Shown here: positions 37,773 through 47,082 of the stretch, piece by piece
Position numbering within the stretch: the first letter of the stretch is position 1
How the letters are laid out: the number at the start of each line of letters is the position of its first letter
Assembly: GCF_007097385.1 (NCBI RefSeq)
Contig: NZ_VJZS01000007.1
Span: forward strand, 124,001 to 188,000
Direction: 5' to 3'
DNA from: Flavobacterium sp. ZT3R18
GTDB taxonomy: Bacteria; Bacteroidota; Bacteroidia; Flavobacteriales; Flavobacteriaceae
DNA: 64,000 nt
Notes under the pieces: generated by a model
Told to the model about the DNA's origin: nothing
What the model saw: only the letters and a program-made list of their open reading frames with translations
Database searches by the model: none
Program-made: the position numbers and the translations under genes

Positions 37773-40286
37773 GTGATTATGATTAAAGTAATAGTAGTCG
37801 GAAACGGCATGGTAGGTTACAAATTTTGCGAAAAATTCATTGCGAAATCTGGACAAGAGAAATATCAAATTACCGTATTTGGGGAAGAACCAAGACGCGC
37901 CTATGATAGAGTTCACTTGAGTGAATATTTTTCGGGTAAGAACGCTGATGATTTATCACTATCAACATCAAATTGGTACGAAGAAAATAATATAATCCTA
38001 AACACCTCCGAATTAATTACTGATATTAATAGAGAGCAAAAAACGATACATACTCATTTAGAAAAAACACATGCTTACGACTACTTAGTTTTAGCTACAG
38101 GTTCGGCTGCTTTTGTCCCTCCAATTGAGGGAGTGGATAAAGAAGGGGTTTTTGTGTACAGAACTATAGAAGATCTAGATGCAATTATGGCCTACGCCAA
38201 AAAAATAAAACAAAAAGGAGCTACAGAAGCCGCAGTCCTTGGTGGTGGATTGCTTGGACTTGAGGCTGCCAAAGCGGTATATGATTTAGGATTAAATCCA
38301 CATGTAGTAGAATTTGCCCCTAGATTAATGCCAAGACAACTCGACAAAGGAGCGAGCGATATGCTGCAATCAAAAATCGAGGAACTAAATATTGGTATTC
38401 ACCTTAACAAATCAACTCAATATATTGCTGGAGAAGATGCCATAACAGGAATGATGTTTGAAGGAGATGAACTCCTAAAAGTAGATATGTTGGTGATTTC
38501 TGCGGGGATAAAACCACGTGACGAACTAGGAAGAGTTTCTGGACTTGAAGTAGGTGTACGTGGAGGAATAGTCGTAAATAACCAAATGCAATCTTCGGAT
38601 CCACACATCTATGCGATAGGAGAAGTGGCACTTTACAATCATATGATTTATGGTCTTGTAGCTCCTGGATATGAAATGGCCGATGTTGCGGCTGAACAAA
38701 TCCTAAAAGGGGCAAAAACGATGAGGGAAACCATCGATATGTCTACACAATTAAAATTAATTGGTGTTGAAGTTGCGAGTTTTGGTGATCCTTTTATAGA
38801 AAATGAGGATGTGACCGCAATTGTTTACGAAAATAAATTAAGTGGAATTTATAAAAGAATCAATGTTACCAAAGATTCCAAAACCTTATTAGGCGGAATA
38901 TTAGTAGGTGATTCAAGCGATTATAATGGGCTGTTCCAAATATACAGCAATGCTATGGCGTTGCCCAAAAACCCTGAAGATTTGATTCTTGGTTCTAGAG
39001 GTGGAGAAGCTTCGACTTTGGGAAGCGTAATGGATTTGCCGGATTCAGCCATCATTTGTTCTTGTGAGAATGTTACAAAAGGCGCTATTTGCTGTTCGAT
39101 TATTGACGAAACCAGTTCGAGCTTATCCGATGTGGTGAAACTTACCAAAGCGACAACAGGTTGTGGCGGATGTAAACCGATGGTTGCAGACCTTGTAAAA
39201 GCTACTCAAAAATCAATAGGAAAAGAAGTTAAAGATGTAATTTGTGAGCATTTAAAATACAATAGACAAGAATTATTTGACCTTGTAAAAATCAACAAAT
39301 ACACCGACTTTTTTGAGGTAATAGATCATCACGGTACAGGTGATGGTTGCGAAGTATGCAAGCCCGTTATTGCTTCTATTTTTTCAAGTATTTATAATGA
39401 TACTGCGAATAAACACATAACAACGCAAGATACCAACGATAGATTCTTGGCTAATATCCAAAGAAACGGAACCTACTCTGTTGTGCCTAGAATTGCAGGT
39501 GGAGAGATTACTGCCGAGAAACTAATTGCTATTGGCGAAGTAGCCAAACAATTTAATTTATACACCAAAATCACAGGTGCACAACGTGTCGATTTATTTG
39601 GTGCCCATTTAGATGATTTACCTAAAATCTGGAAAATATTAATCGATAATGGTTTTGAAAGTGGTCATGCTTATGGCAAATCGCTACGTGCCGTAAAAAG
39701 TTGTGTTGGCGCTGCATGGTGTCGCTATGGTATGGATGACAGTGCCGGTTTTGCTATTGAAATTGAGAACCGATACAAAGGAATTCGTTCTCCGCATAAA
39801 CTAAAAGGTGGTGTTTCGGCCTGTATTCGTGAATGTGCCGAAGCAAGAGGTAAAGATTTTGGATTAATCGCTGTAGAAGGCGGTTGGAACTTATACATCT
39901 GCGGTAATGGTGGAGCCAATCCTAAACATGCAGTATTATTGGCAGAACAAATCGACAAAGCAACTTGTATCAAATACTTAGACCGTTTCTTGATGTTTTA
40001 CATTAGAACTGCTGGACCTTTGGTACGTACTGCTACTTGGTTAGAAAAACTGGAAGGTGGATTAGACTACTTAAAAGAAGTGGTAATAGAAGATAGTTTA
40101 GGAATTGCTGAAACTTTAGAAACTGAAATGCAAGGTTTGGTAGATACTTTCGAATGTGAATGGAAACAAGTTCTCGAAAAACCTAGATTAATGGAACGTT
40201 TTCGTCATTTTGTAAATTCAGACGAAAAGGATGATAACATTGAATTTGTCTCTTTGAGAGATCAAAAGATGCCAAAATCTTGGTAA
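37773..40286 (+). CDS. nirB: Nitrite reductase large subunit NirB
   Basis: The 837-residue protein has an FAD/NAD(P)H oxidoreductase domain (KVIVVGNGMVGYKF), two BFD-like [2Fe-2S] segments (IICSCENVTKGAICCS..CGGCKP near 420-465 and DGCEVCKP near 530) and the siroheme half with SCVGAAWCRYGMDDSAG, CIRECAEARGKDFGLIAVE and YICGNGGANPKHAV. It reduces nitrite to ammonium with NAD(P)H in the cytoplasm. GTG at 37773 and ATG at 37779 are both possible starts; ATG is more likely. A candidate operator lies upstream. Confidence 0.95.
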   Translation: MIMIKVIVVGNGMVGYKFCEKFIAKSGQEKYQITVFGEEPRRAYDRVHLSEYFSGKNADDLSLSTSNWYEENNIILNTSELITDINREQKTIHTHLEKTHAYDYLVLATGSAAFVPPIEGVDKEGVFVYRTIEDLDAIMAYAKKIKQKGATEAAVLGGGLLGLEAAKAVYDLGLNPHVVEFAPRLMPRQLDKGASDMLQSKIEELNIGIHLNKSTQYIAGEDAITGMMFEGDELLKVDMLVISAGIKPRDELGRVSGLEVGVRGGIVVNNQMQSSDPHIYAIGEVALYNHMIYGLVAPGYEMADVAAEQILKGAKTMRETIDMSTQLKLIGVEVASFGDPFIENEDVTAIVYENKLSGIYKRINVTKDSKTLLGGILVGDSSDYNGLFQIYSNAMALPKNPEDLILGSRGGEASTLGSVMDLPDSAIICSCENVTKGAICCSIIDETSSSLSDVVKLTKATTGCGGCKPMVADLVKATQKSIGKEVKDVICEHLKYNRQELFDLVKINKYTDFFEVIDHHGTGDGCEVCKPVIASIFSSIYNDTANKHITTQDTNDRFLANIQRNGTYSVVPRIAGGEITAEKLIAIGEVAKQFNLYTKITGAQRVDLFGAHLDDLPKIWKILIDNGFESGHAYGKSLRAVKSCVGAAWCRYGMDDSAGFAIEIENRYKGIRSPHKLKGGVSACIRECAEARGKDFGLIAVEGGWNLYICGNGGANPKHAVLLAEQIDKATCIKYLDRFLMFYIRTAGPLVRTATWLEKLEGGLDYLKEVVIEDSLGIAETLETEMQGLVDTFECEWKQVLEKPRLMERFRHFVNSDEKDDNIEFVSLRDQKMPKSW

Positions 40287-40296
40287 TCCTATCCCC

Positions 40297-40648
40297 TCCC
40301 GATAATTATCGGGACTCTTCGTAATCATAGCAGCAAAACATAAAGGCTATATTCTAAAATAAATAGCATTAAATTTTAACCATATAAGAAATATAAGGTC
40401 ATTTAAGCTAAGTCTAAATAAAGTGATAATTTATATGTACTTATATTTCTTATATGGTTAACCTTTTTATCTCCAAGAATAAGGAGTGACTGGTTGTTTT
40501 ACATCTGTTAAAAAGGGATATAAGTTAAAAATGATGATGATTATAAAATTAAGCAAAATAAAAAAATATAAATACTTTCCATTTACACTCCAACAACTTG
40601 AGTCCGACAATCCGCCGTCTTAATCAATGATTGTTGGTGTAGTGGAAA
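40297..40648. repeat. Structured nirB-nirD spacer
   Basis: The 377-base gap holds no gene. It has the 18-bp palindrome TCCCGATAATTATCGGGA (40297-40314) and a perfect 21-bp inverted repeat (40377-40397 with 40440-40460). A GGCTAT.TTCTAAAATAAA block at 40345-40378 is also found at 54004 beside a larger element. A hairpin CCATTTACACTCCAACAA/TTGTTGGTGTAGTGG (40579-40596 with 40631-40645) sits just upstream of nirD. These could slow or uncouple nirB-nirD transcription. Confidence 0.6.
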
Positions 40649-40663
40649 AATAAAAATACAAAC

Positions 40664-41041
40664 ATGGAAAATATCTTAGATCAATACGAAACAGTGAATT
40701 CAAATGATGCCAAAATATGGTTCAAAGCAGGAAAAACCAGTGATTTTTTGACCAATAGAGGGGGTTGCATTAAATACAAAAACAAACAAATTGCCATTTT
40801 TAATTTTAGTCGTCGCAACCAATGGTATGCCTGTCAAAACGCCTGTCCGCATAAAATGGAAATGGTATTATCTCGTGGAATGCTGGGTTCAGCAGACGAT
40901 ATTCCTAAAATTGCTTGTCCAATGCACAAAAAAACATTTTCGCTTGTAGACGGTTCTAACCTGAATGGTGATGATTTGAAAATCGCAACTTATCCTGTGA
41001 AAATTGTCGACAATGAGGTATTCGTAGGCTTTTTGGATTAA
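40664..41041 (+). CDS. nirD: Nitrite reductase small subunit NirD, Rieske type
   Basis: A 125-residue Rieske-fold protein with an intact [2Fe-2S] ligand set: CPHKMEM (C-x-H) and CPMHKKTF (C-x-x-H). E. coli NirD lacks these ligands; here the cluster should be present. It binds NirB and passes electrons for nitrite reduction. It is followed after 13 bases by the sensor kinase gene, so nirD and the kinase form one transcription unit. Confidence 0.9.
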   Translation: MENILDQYETVNSNDAKIWFKAGKTSDFLTNRGGCIKYKNKQIAIFNFSRRNQWYACQNACPHKMEMVLSRGMLGSADDIPKIACPMHKKTFSLVDGSNLNGDDLKIATYPVKIVDNEVFVGFLD

Positions 41042-41054
41042 CTTTGATTTCGTT

Positions 41055-42863
41055 ATGAACAACAGAGCCAAAGAGTCAGTCGATAAAATTACTTTCAAAA
41101 AATTAAGGCGATTGTACCTTTTCGCCCTTTTGACCATTGCTGTTATGGTAGCATTGAGTCAAATTCTCATTCAATACAATCTCAAAAGACAGTTAAGCGA
41201 CTCTCGGATAATCAACATTTCCGGGAAACAAAGAATGTTGAGTCAAAAACTGACCAAAGAGGTTTTGATTTTGAATTTCGTAACCGATACGACCAAAAAG
41301 AATGAAGAGATCATTCGCATCAACGAAACACTTTCTCTTTGGAAAAGTACCCATTACAATTTAGAAAAAGGAAATGACAGCCTTGGTTTTCCCAAAGAAA
41401 AAAACACTAATCTCACACAGTTATTTGCTTCCACAAAACCTCATTTTGATGCTATTGTCATCGCTACAACACAATTTTTAGAGAACAATAAGCGGGACAA
41501 AAACCAAAAAGAAAACCAAAAATTAGTGCAGACTATCCTTGAAAATGAAGGGTTTTTTCTTTTGAAAATGAATCAAATTGTAAGTGAATATGATAAGGAA
41601 GCATTGGATAAAGTAACGCTCCAACGCAAAACAGAATATGTGATTTTTGGATTTACTTTATTGGTTTTATTGTTAGAATTCCTATTCATTTTTAAACCAA
41701 CAAACCATAAAGTCGAAAAACTTATTTCGAAACTTCTATTATCCGAAAAGAAAGCTTTAGAACTGGCTTACAACACCGAAATTATCAGCGAAATAAAAGA
41801 AAATTCGGTAAAGGAATTAAAATCGCTCAATTACGCCATGGAAAACACGTTGCTCTATTGCCGTGTTGCCCCTAATGGCTCTCTGATACATATTGGCGAA
41901 AAATTCTCAAAACTGCTTCAGTACAACCCATTCATTTCAGATAAAACGTTCTCTCAGGTTTTAACGCCAATTGAAAAGGAACAGCTCGTAATCGATCGGA
42001 TTATTTCCGAAAAACACCGCAGTGGTTGGCAAGGTGAAATAAATATAACCAATAGAAATGGGGAATCTATTTGGCTGGATCTATCGATGGTTCCTGTGAC
42101 CATAAAAAAAGAGGAATCCGAATTGTTAATTGTCTGTTTTGATATTACTGAGCGTAAAAAAGCAGAACAAGAAGTCGAACGCTTGAATACCGAAAATGTA
42201 ACCGATAAGATCAATCAACAGAAAATTATTTCGAGTAGAATTGTTGAAAACCAAGAAAACGAACAAAATAGAATTGCCAAAGAAATTCACGATGGAATTG
42301 GGCAAATGCTTACTGGATTAAAATTTAGTCTGGAAAGCATCAATCTGGACGACAAAGAAAAATCAGCCCAAAAAATAGAATACCTGAAAAAATTATCGCT
42401 AGACATCATTAAAGGAGTTCGTACCGCCACTTTCAACTTGATGCCACCGGAATTGAGCGATCATGGTATTGTTTCGTCCATTGTAAAACTGACTCAGGAA
42501 TTATCAAAATTAACAGGCAAGAACATCCTTTTTTATAACAAAACTAATTTTGATCAACGATTGGATTCCTTGATTGAAATCAACATCTATCGACTGACAC
42601 AGGAAGCAATCAACAACGCTATAAAATACGCCGATTCTACACACATTATAGTTCAATTGTCGCATAGCAATTCTATTTTAGGTATCACTATAGACGACAA
42701 CGGAAAAGGATTTGATGTTAATGCGGTCGAGAAAAAGAGAAATAGCGAGTCCGGAATGGGATTACTTTTCATGAAAGAAAGGATTCAATACATTAACGGT
42801 CGGGTTTTCATCAACTCTATTCCAGGCGAAGGAACCCGAATTACTTTTAATATTCCTATTTGA
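41055..42863 (+). CDS. NarX-like sensor histidine kinase with PilJ-type input domain
   Basis: The 602-residue protein has TM1 (LYLFALLTIAVMVALSQI), a periplasmic PilJ-type domain with IINISGKQRMLSQKLTKE, resembling the nitrate-binding P-box of NarX, TM2 (YVIFGFTLLVLLLEFLFIF), a PAS domain around 275-365, a HisKA_3 dimerisation region with RIAKEIHDGIGQMLTGLKFS (phosphohistidine) and an HATPase domain (ITIDDNGKGFDV, GMGLLFMKERIQYI). It should sense nitrate or nitrite and phosphorylate the NarL-type regulator next door. It follows nirD by 13 bases. Confidence 0.9.
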   Translation: MNNRAKESVDKITFKKLRRLYLFALLTIAVMVALSQILIQYNLKRQLSDSRIINISGKQRMLSQKLTKEVLILNFVTDTTKKNEEIIRINETLSLWKSTHYNLEKGNDSLGFPKEKNTNLTQLFASTKPHFDAIVIATTQFLENNKRDKNQKENQKLVQTILENEGFFLLKMNQIVSEYDKEALDKVTLQRKTEYVIFGFTLLVLLLEFLFIFKPTNHKVEKLISKLLLSEKKALELAYNTEIISEIKENSVKELKSLNYAMENTLLYCRVAPNGSLIHIGEKFSKLLQYNPFISDKTFSQVLTPIEKEQLVIDRIISEKHRSGWQGEINITNRNGESIWLDLSMVPVTIKKEESELLIVCFDITERKKAEQEVERLNTENVTDKINQQKIISSRIVENQENEQNRIAKEIHDGIGQMLTGLKFSLESINLDDKEKSAQKIEYLKKLSLDIIKGVRTATFNLMPPELSDHGIVSSIVKLTQELSKLTGKNILFYNKTNFDQRLDSLIEINIYRLTQEAINNAIKYADSTHIIVQLSHSNSILGITIDDNGKGFDVNAVEKKRNSESGMGLLFMKERIQYINGRVFINSIPGEGTRITFNIPI

Positions 42864-42872
42864 AAGAAAAAC

Positions 42873-43270
42873 AATTTCAATGGCAATAGCAATGGCAAAA
42901 AATCAATGGCAATGGCAATAGCAATGGCAATAGCAATGGCAATAATAAAGCCAATGGCAATGGTAATAGCAATTTCAATAATAATGCTTGTCGATAATTA
43001 ATACCAGAGATAAATTTCGTTACTCTGATAGATCATGATTCACAAATTTGCCCCGAATTAATTTTTAAATTTTCACTTCTCATAATTTTCACATTAAATC
43101 CATTACGACTGTAAATTCTTTAGCTTCCCAAATCGTAAAACGCAATTATTTTTTTTTAGATTGATTTTAATTTTTAAAATTGCCATTGCTATTTAAATTG
43201 AAATTATTTTTTTTCTATTGCCATTGAAATTGCCATTGCCATTGATTTTTTGCTATTGAAATTGAAATTA
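42873..43270. repeat. CAATGG simple-repeat inverted pair between sensor kinase and regulator
   Basis: The left block (42873-42985) repeats CAATGGCAATAG units on the plus strand. The right block (43183-43270) is its complement (CTATTGCCATTG). A 23-bp stretch is perfectly inverted (42897-42919 with 43229-43251). In between is unique AT-rich DNA. The arrangement can make a large hairpin over the whole 471-base gap, just before the regulator gene. Confidence 0.85.
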
Positions 43271-43334
43271 CGTACCTTAGCCACTCATTTAGGTTAATAT
43301 ACGTAAAAAATAAGATTTTAAAATTAAGTAAGTT

Positions 43335-43994
43335 ATGAGTAATACTATTCGAGTTGTTCTGGCAGATGATCATGTATTCGTGAGAGATGGTATCAAATCA
43401 TTATTAGAAAACGAAGCCAACATAGAAGTTGTGGGCGAAGCTACTGATGGTTTGGAAGCATTAAAAATAGTAGAAACTAACAAACCCGACTTACTGATTC
43501 TAGACATTCGTATGCCTAACATGACAGGTATAGAAGTGGTTGAAAAACTAAGAAGCCAAAACAATATGGTGAAAATCGTTATGCTTTCTATGCATGAATC
43601 AGAAGAGTACGTATTAAAATCAATAAGAGCCGGAGCGGATGGTTATTTACTAAAAGGTTCCAGTAAAGAAGAATTTCTTAAGGCACTTCATACCGTTGCC
43701 AATGGTGGTAAATATTTTAGTGGCGACATCTCCTCTATATTGATTAACCAACTTAGTAATCCTGTTGCGATAATAGAACCTAAACAAACATTAGAAGAAG
43801 AACAGCTGATAACCAAAAGAGAAAAAGAAATCCTTAAACTTTTGTTATCCGGAAAAGGCAATAAAGAAATCGCCGAAGCTTTGGACATCAGTAAACGAAC
43901 TGCCGAAGTGCACCGTTTTAATTTGATGAAAAAACTGAAAGTAAAAAATCTTATGGAACTTTCTAATAAAGCAACTGAATACTCCTTGATTTAA
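43335..43994 (+). CDS. NarL/LuxR-type response regulator
   Basis: The 219-residue protein has a receiver (VVLADDHVFVRDGIKSLLE, phosphoacceptor D57 in LLILDIRMPNMTG, K in GYLLKGSSKEEF) and a LuxR-type helix-turn-helix (ITKREKEILKLLLSGKGNKE, EALDISKRTAEVHRFNLMKK). It should be the partner of the upstream kinase and likely controls nitrate/nitrite genes. It has its own 471-base repeat-rich upstream region. Confidence 0.92.
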   Translation: MSNTIRVVLADDHVFVRDGIKSLLENEANIEVVGEATDGLEALKIVETNKPDLLILDIRMPNMTGIEVVEKLRSQNNMVKIVMLSMHESEEYVLKSIRAGADGYLLKGSSKEEFLKALHTVANGGKYFSGDISSILINQLSNPVAIIEPKQTLEEEQLITKREKEILKLLLSGKGNKEIAEALDISKRTAEVHRFNLMKKLKVKNLMELSNKATEYSLI

Positions 43995-44192
43995 GTATTT
44001 TATACCTGTGTTTTTTTTATGACTGTTCAAAGGCGGAAAATATTTTTTTTGCCACGAATTTCCAAAAAGTTGATTACTTTAACAAAAACAGATTATCCAT
44101 AACTTAAATCTGCAAAAATCTGCAAAATCTGCGTGCTAAAAATTAACATTTTGATTGTTACGGGGCAAATGCAATCTTCGATTTCTTCTGGA

Positions 44193-44393
44193 AACCCTGA
44201 AAGGGTGAAATGATTATAGAAATAAGTAATTCCATCGTCCCAAAACCCCGAAGGGGTGAAACTGTTTAACCTTTTTTATTAAAAATCTACATCCTGATAA
44301 ACAATACGTTAATATGTGATGTATCACCCCTTCAGGGTTTTTCACTGACGTTATATATTTTTCTATAATCATTACACCCCTATCGGGGTTTGG
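44193..44393. repeat. Palindromic CCCCGAAGGGGTGA element upstream of narK
   Basis: The block has ACCCTGAAAGGGTGAAATGA then AACCCCGAAGGGGTGA, followed by the inverted forms TCACCCCTTCAGGGTT (44324-44339) and TTTCTATAATCA (44360-44371, exact inverse of 44211-44222). The full unit is about 200 bp and folds as nested inverted repeats. A single TCTGCA/TCTGCG arm lies at 44104-44134. No gene in this 600-base gap. Confidence 0.75.
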
Positions 44394-44528
44394 ATGAGTT
44401 ATACCAATTGTATTTGTTAATCTAATAATCCCAAAAGTTTAATGATTGATAGGATACTGAATATAATTTATCTTCGGCATGAAGTCTTATGCAGATTCTT
44501 GGATAAATACTTACAGTAGTATATTAAT

Positions 44529-44544
44529 TACGTATAAATACGTA
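44529..44544. promoter_or_regulatory. Candidate operator before narK
   Basis: TACGTATAAATACGTA lies inside a longer inverted repeat AATTACGTAT-AA-ATACGTAATT (44526-44547). Its centre is about 63 bases upstream of a TAATTTTG -7-like element (44596-44603), which suits a class I activator site. It differs from the site before the FNR-like gene at one base. Confidence 0.6.
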
Positions 44545-44595
44545 ATTATTTTTACAAACCTGCGAAAACACAGATTTTAAATAAGTCTTAATACT

Positions 44596-44603
44596 TAATT
44601 TTG
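44596..44603 (+). promoter_or_regulatory. Putative -7 element of narK
   Basis: TAATTTTG matches TAnnTTTG, 19 bases before the ATG at 44622. AATACTTA and TAAGTATT flank it as an inverted pair. Confidence 0.4.
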
Positions 44604-44621
44604 TTTAAAAATATAAGTATT

Positions 44622-46103
44622 ATGAAAAATTCAAACTCATTATCCCAATCGCATAAAATTTTGTTTTTAAATACACTTGCATTTACTGTATGTTTTGCAT
44701 GTTGGACTTTAAATGGTGTTTTAGTTACTTTCTTAGTAGACAACGGTATTTTCAAATGGAGCGTCGTTCAAGTGGGCTGGCTTCTTGGCATTCCAATTCT
44801 GACGGGTTCTATTATGCGTTTGCCAATAGGTATTTTGACAGATAAATTCGGTGGAAAATACGTATTCTCCATCTTACTCCTCCTCTGCTCTATTCCCTTA
44901 TTTCTGCTTCCCTTAGCAGATAGCTTTTTTATGTTTGCACTTTTAAGCTTTTTGTTTGGTATGGTAGGAACCAGTTTTGCTGTTGGTATTGGATATACCT
45001 CAATTTGGTATCCAAAAGAATGGCAAGGTAGAGCATTGGGGATTTTTGGAATGGGAAATGCGGGAGCAGCCATCACTACATTTCTAGCACCTTCTTTATT
45101 GAATCATTTTTCGGCAGAAGATCCTCAAAATGGCTGGAAATTGTTGCCGGTGCTTTATGGTGCTGCATTGGTAATTATAGGTGTCGTTTTCTTGGTTTTT
45201 GCAAAAAACAAAAAAATAGAGAACCAAACAAAAACCGTTACCCAAATGCTTCAGTCTTTAAAAAGCGTACGTGTTTGGAGATTTGGCGCCTACTATTTCT
45301 TAGTTTTTGGTTGCTTCGTTGCCTATTCACAATGGTTGTTACCAAATTTCATGAACGTATATCAAACCAGCCTTGTCATGGGCGGATTATTTGCCACGAT
45401 GTTCAGTTTGCCTTCAGGAGTAATTCGTGCCTTTGGGGGGTATCTATCGGATAAATTTGGTGCCCGAAAAGTGATGTATTGGGTATTATCGTCTTCGGTA
45501 GTGTTGAGTGCTTTATTGATGATTCCAAAAATGGACATTACCACAACAGGTCCTGGCGTTTTGGCCACCAAAAAAGGTACAATCACAAAGGTTTCTAATT
45601 CGAATGTAAAAATTGACGATACTGATTTTATTATTGCTCAAAAGAAAGTAGAGCCTCAACAAAGCTCTATATTTCCTATTCGAACTTCGTGGCAACAAGT
45701 TGTCGTAAACCAAAATCAAACGGTAAAGAAAAAAGAATTGGTTGCCAAAGGAATTACTCATATTCGCTTTGATGCCAATATGTGGGTGTACTTAGTTTTA
45801 GTAATTGGGATCGGTATTTCTTGGGGAATTGGGAAAGCGGCCGTTTACAAACACATTCCAGAATATTTCCCTACAGAAGTGGGTGTTGTAGGCGGAATGG
45901 TAGGTATGATTGGTGGTCTAGGCGGTTTCTTTGGACCAATTATCTTTAGTTACTTACTGACAGCCACCGGAATTTGGTCCAGCTCTTGGATATTTATCTT
46001 ACTATTCTCTGCAATTTGTTTGATTTGGATGCACTTTACGGTTACGAAAATCATGAACGAAAAACAACCAATATTATCGAGAGAAATGGACCGTAAAAAA
46101 TAA
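44622..46103 (+). CDS. narK: NarK-type nitrate/nitrite MFS transporter
   Basis: About 494 residues from the ATG at 44622; an in-frame TTG at 44601 would add seven residues but lies in the -7 element. It shows NarK signs: LGIPILTGSIMRLPIGILTD, GNAGAAITTFLAPSLL, and the late GIGISWGIGKAAVYKHIPEY. A soluble insert of about 80 residues (roughly 304-384, rich in polar residues) breaks the membrane domain in the second half. It moves nitrate in or nitrite out across the inner membrane. A candidate operator lies upstream and a terminator follows. Confidence 0.92.
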   Translation: MKNSNSLSQSHKILFLNTLAFTVCFACWTLNGVLVTFLVDNGIFKWSVVQVGWLLGIPILTGSIMRLPIGILTDKFGGKYVFSILLLLCSIPLFLLPLADSFFMFALLSFLFGMVGTSFAVGIGYTSIWYPKEWQGRALGIFGMGNAGAAITTFLAPSLLNHFSAEDPQNGWKLLPVLYGAALVIIGVVFLVFAKNKKIENQTKTVTQMLQSLKSVRVWRFGAYYFLVFGCFVAYSQWLLPNFMNVYQTSLVMGGLFATMFSLPSGVIRAFGGYLSDKFGARKVMYWVLSSSVVLSALLMIPKMDITTTGPGVLATKKGTITKVSNSNVKIDDTDFIIAQKKVEPQQSSIFPIRTSWQQVVVNQNQTVKKKELVAKGITHIRFDANMWVYLVLVIGIGISWGIGKAAVYKHIPEYFPTEVGVVGGMVGMIGGLGGFFGPIIFSYLLTATGIWSSSWIFILLFSAICLIWMHFTVTKIMNEKQPILSREMDRKK

Positions 46104-46183
46104 AATATACTTTTTTGAATGTGTCAATTGGGTTAAAAAATTGTTATCAGGAACAAAAAAAACTTCATTCAAAAAAGAACCCT

Positions 46184-46212
46184 AAAACTTTCAATTCCTC
46201 TAGAAAGTTTTT
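46184..46212 (+). terminator. Terminator of narK
   Basis: Stem AAAACTTTC/GAAAGTTTTT (46184-46192 with 46203-46212), 80 bases past the narK stop. Confidence 0.65.
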
Positions 46213-46497
46213 ACTTCATGCACGGACGTAAGACTTCTTTCCTATTACGGTTTTGCGTCTTGTGTAGAAGCTAAAAAAATAAACCGCAGATTCGCAGATT
46301 AAAAACTGTGAGTTTGTGGTTTTAAATTTTTAATAGTATTTAAGCTGTAATTACATTTAGTTTAGGTGTATATTTGATTTTTAAAATGAATTCTTGTGAC
46401 TTATAAGTTGCGTGTATTTGTAAGTTAGCGGGCATTGTATAATCAGACAAATCCTAAAATGAGGCAACAGAGTGAACAATTATAATTGACAAATAAA
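46213..46497. other. Non-coding gap with a cassette-like left boundary
   Basis: This stretch has a short CCGCAGATTCGCAGATT fragment (46283-46299) of the TCTGCG family and GTTAGCGGG at 46424-46432, the exact inverse of CCCGCTAAC at 47075-47083 that marks the far side of the next gene. Nothing else is seen in it. Confidence 0.5.
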
Positions 46498-47082
46498 ATG
46501 AAAAGCAATAACATTCAAATTGAAATAAAAAACGCAAAAATTATAGGTGCTTTTTTCCTATTGGTATTTTTAGCTTATGGTTTTGGACGATACTATTTTA
46601 AAAGTGATGCAATCTTTATAAAATACATTGGTTCTACACTCATACTTTTAAACTCAACAATGGTTCTCTTTATTGGCATACTATTTCGAAAAACTTTGCG
46701 GCAATACAATTCCACAGTTGGAAATGTTTATCTTTTTACAAGGATATTTGAAGCAATAGCCCTTGCAATTGTGGTTTTGAAATTATTTTTTAAAGTTAAT
46801 ATTTCAGATGATTTTGGATATTTTCCAGCGATGTTGGTTTTAGGTTTAGGTAGTATTCCGATGTGTTTAACTCTTTACAAATACCAAATTTCACCGTCTT
46901 GGCTGGCACTTTGGGGAGTAATTGGATACACAATATTTGCTTTTGGTTTCCTAATGGAACTTTTTGCTAAAGAATGGAGTATGTATCTTATAATATTTGC
47001 TGGTTTATGGGAGATAACTTTTGGATTGTGGCTAATAACTAGAAAAAGTAAAAATTTGAGAGATAAAACAACGACCCGCTAA
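46498..47082 (+). CDS. DUF4386-like integral membrane protein
   Basis: About 194 residues from the ATG at 46498 with six hydrophobic segments (IIGAFFLLVFLAYGFGRYYF, YIGSTLILLNSTMVLFIGIL and others). It resembles DUF4386 membrane proteins, whose function is unknown. Its stop codon is part of the CCCGCTAAC boundary repeat, and it is not related to the nitrate genes on either side. It looks like an inserted accessory gene. Confidence 0.7.
   Translation: MKSNNIQIEIKNAKIIGAFFLLVFLAYGFGRYYFKSDAIFIKYIGSTLILLNSTMVLFIGILFRKTLRQYNSTVGNVYLFTRIFEAIALAIVVLKLFFKVNISDDFGYFPAMLVLGLGSIPMCLTLYKYQISPSWLALWGVIGYTIFAFGFLMELFAKEWSMYLIIFAGLWEITFGLWLITRKSKNLRDKTTTR

Noticed and set aside
44601..44621. TTG start of narK
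   Set aside because: It falls in the TAATTTTG promoter element and adds residues unlike NarK starts.
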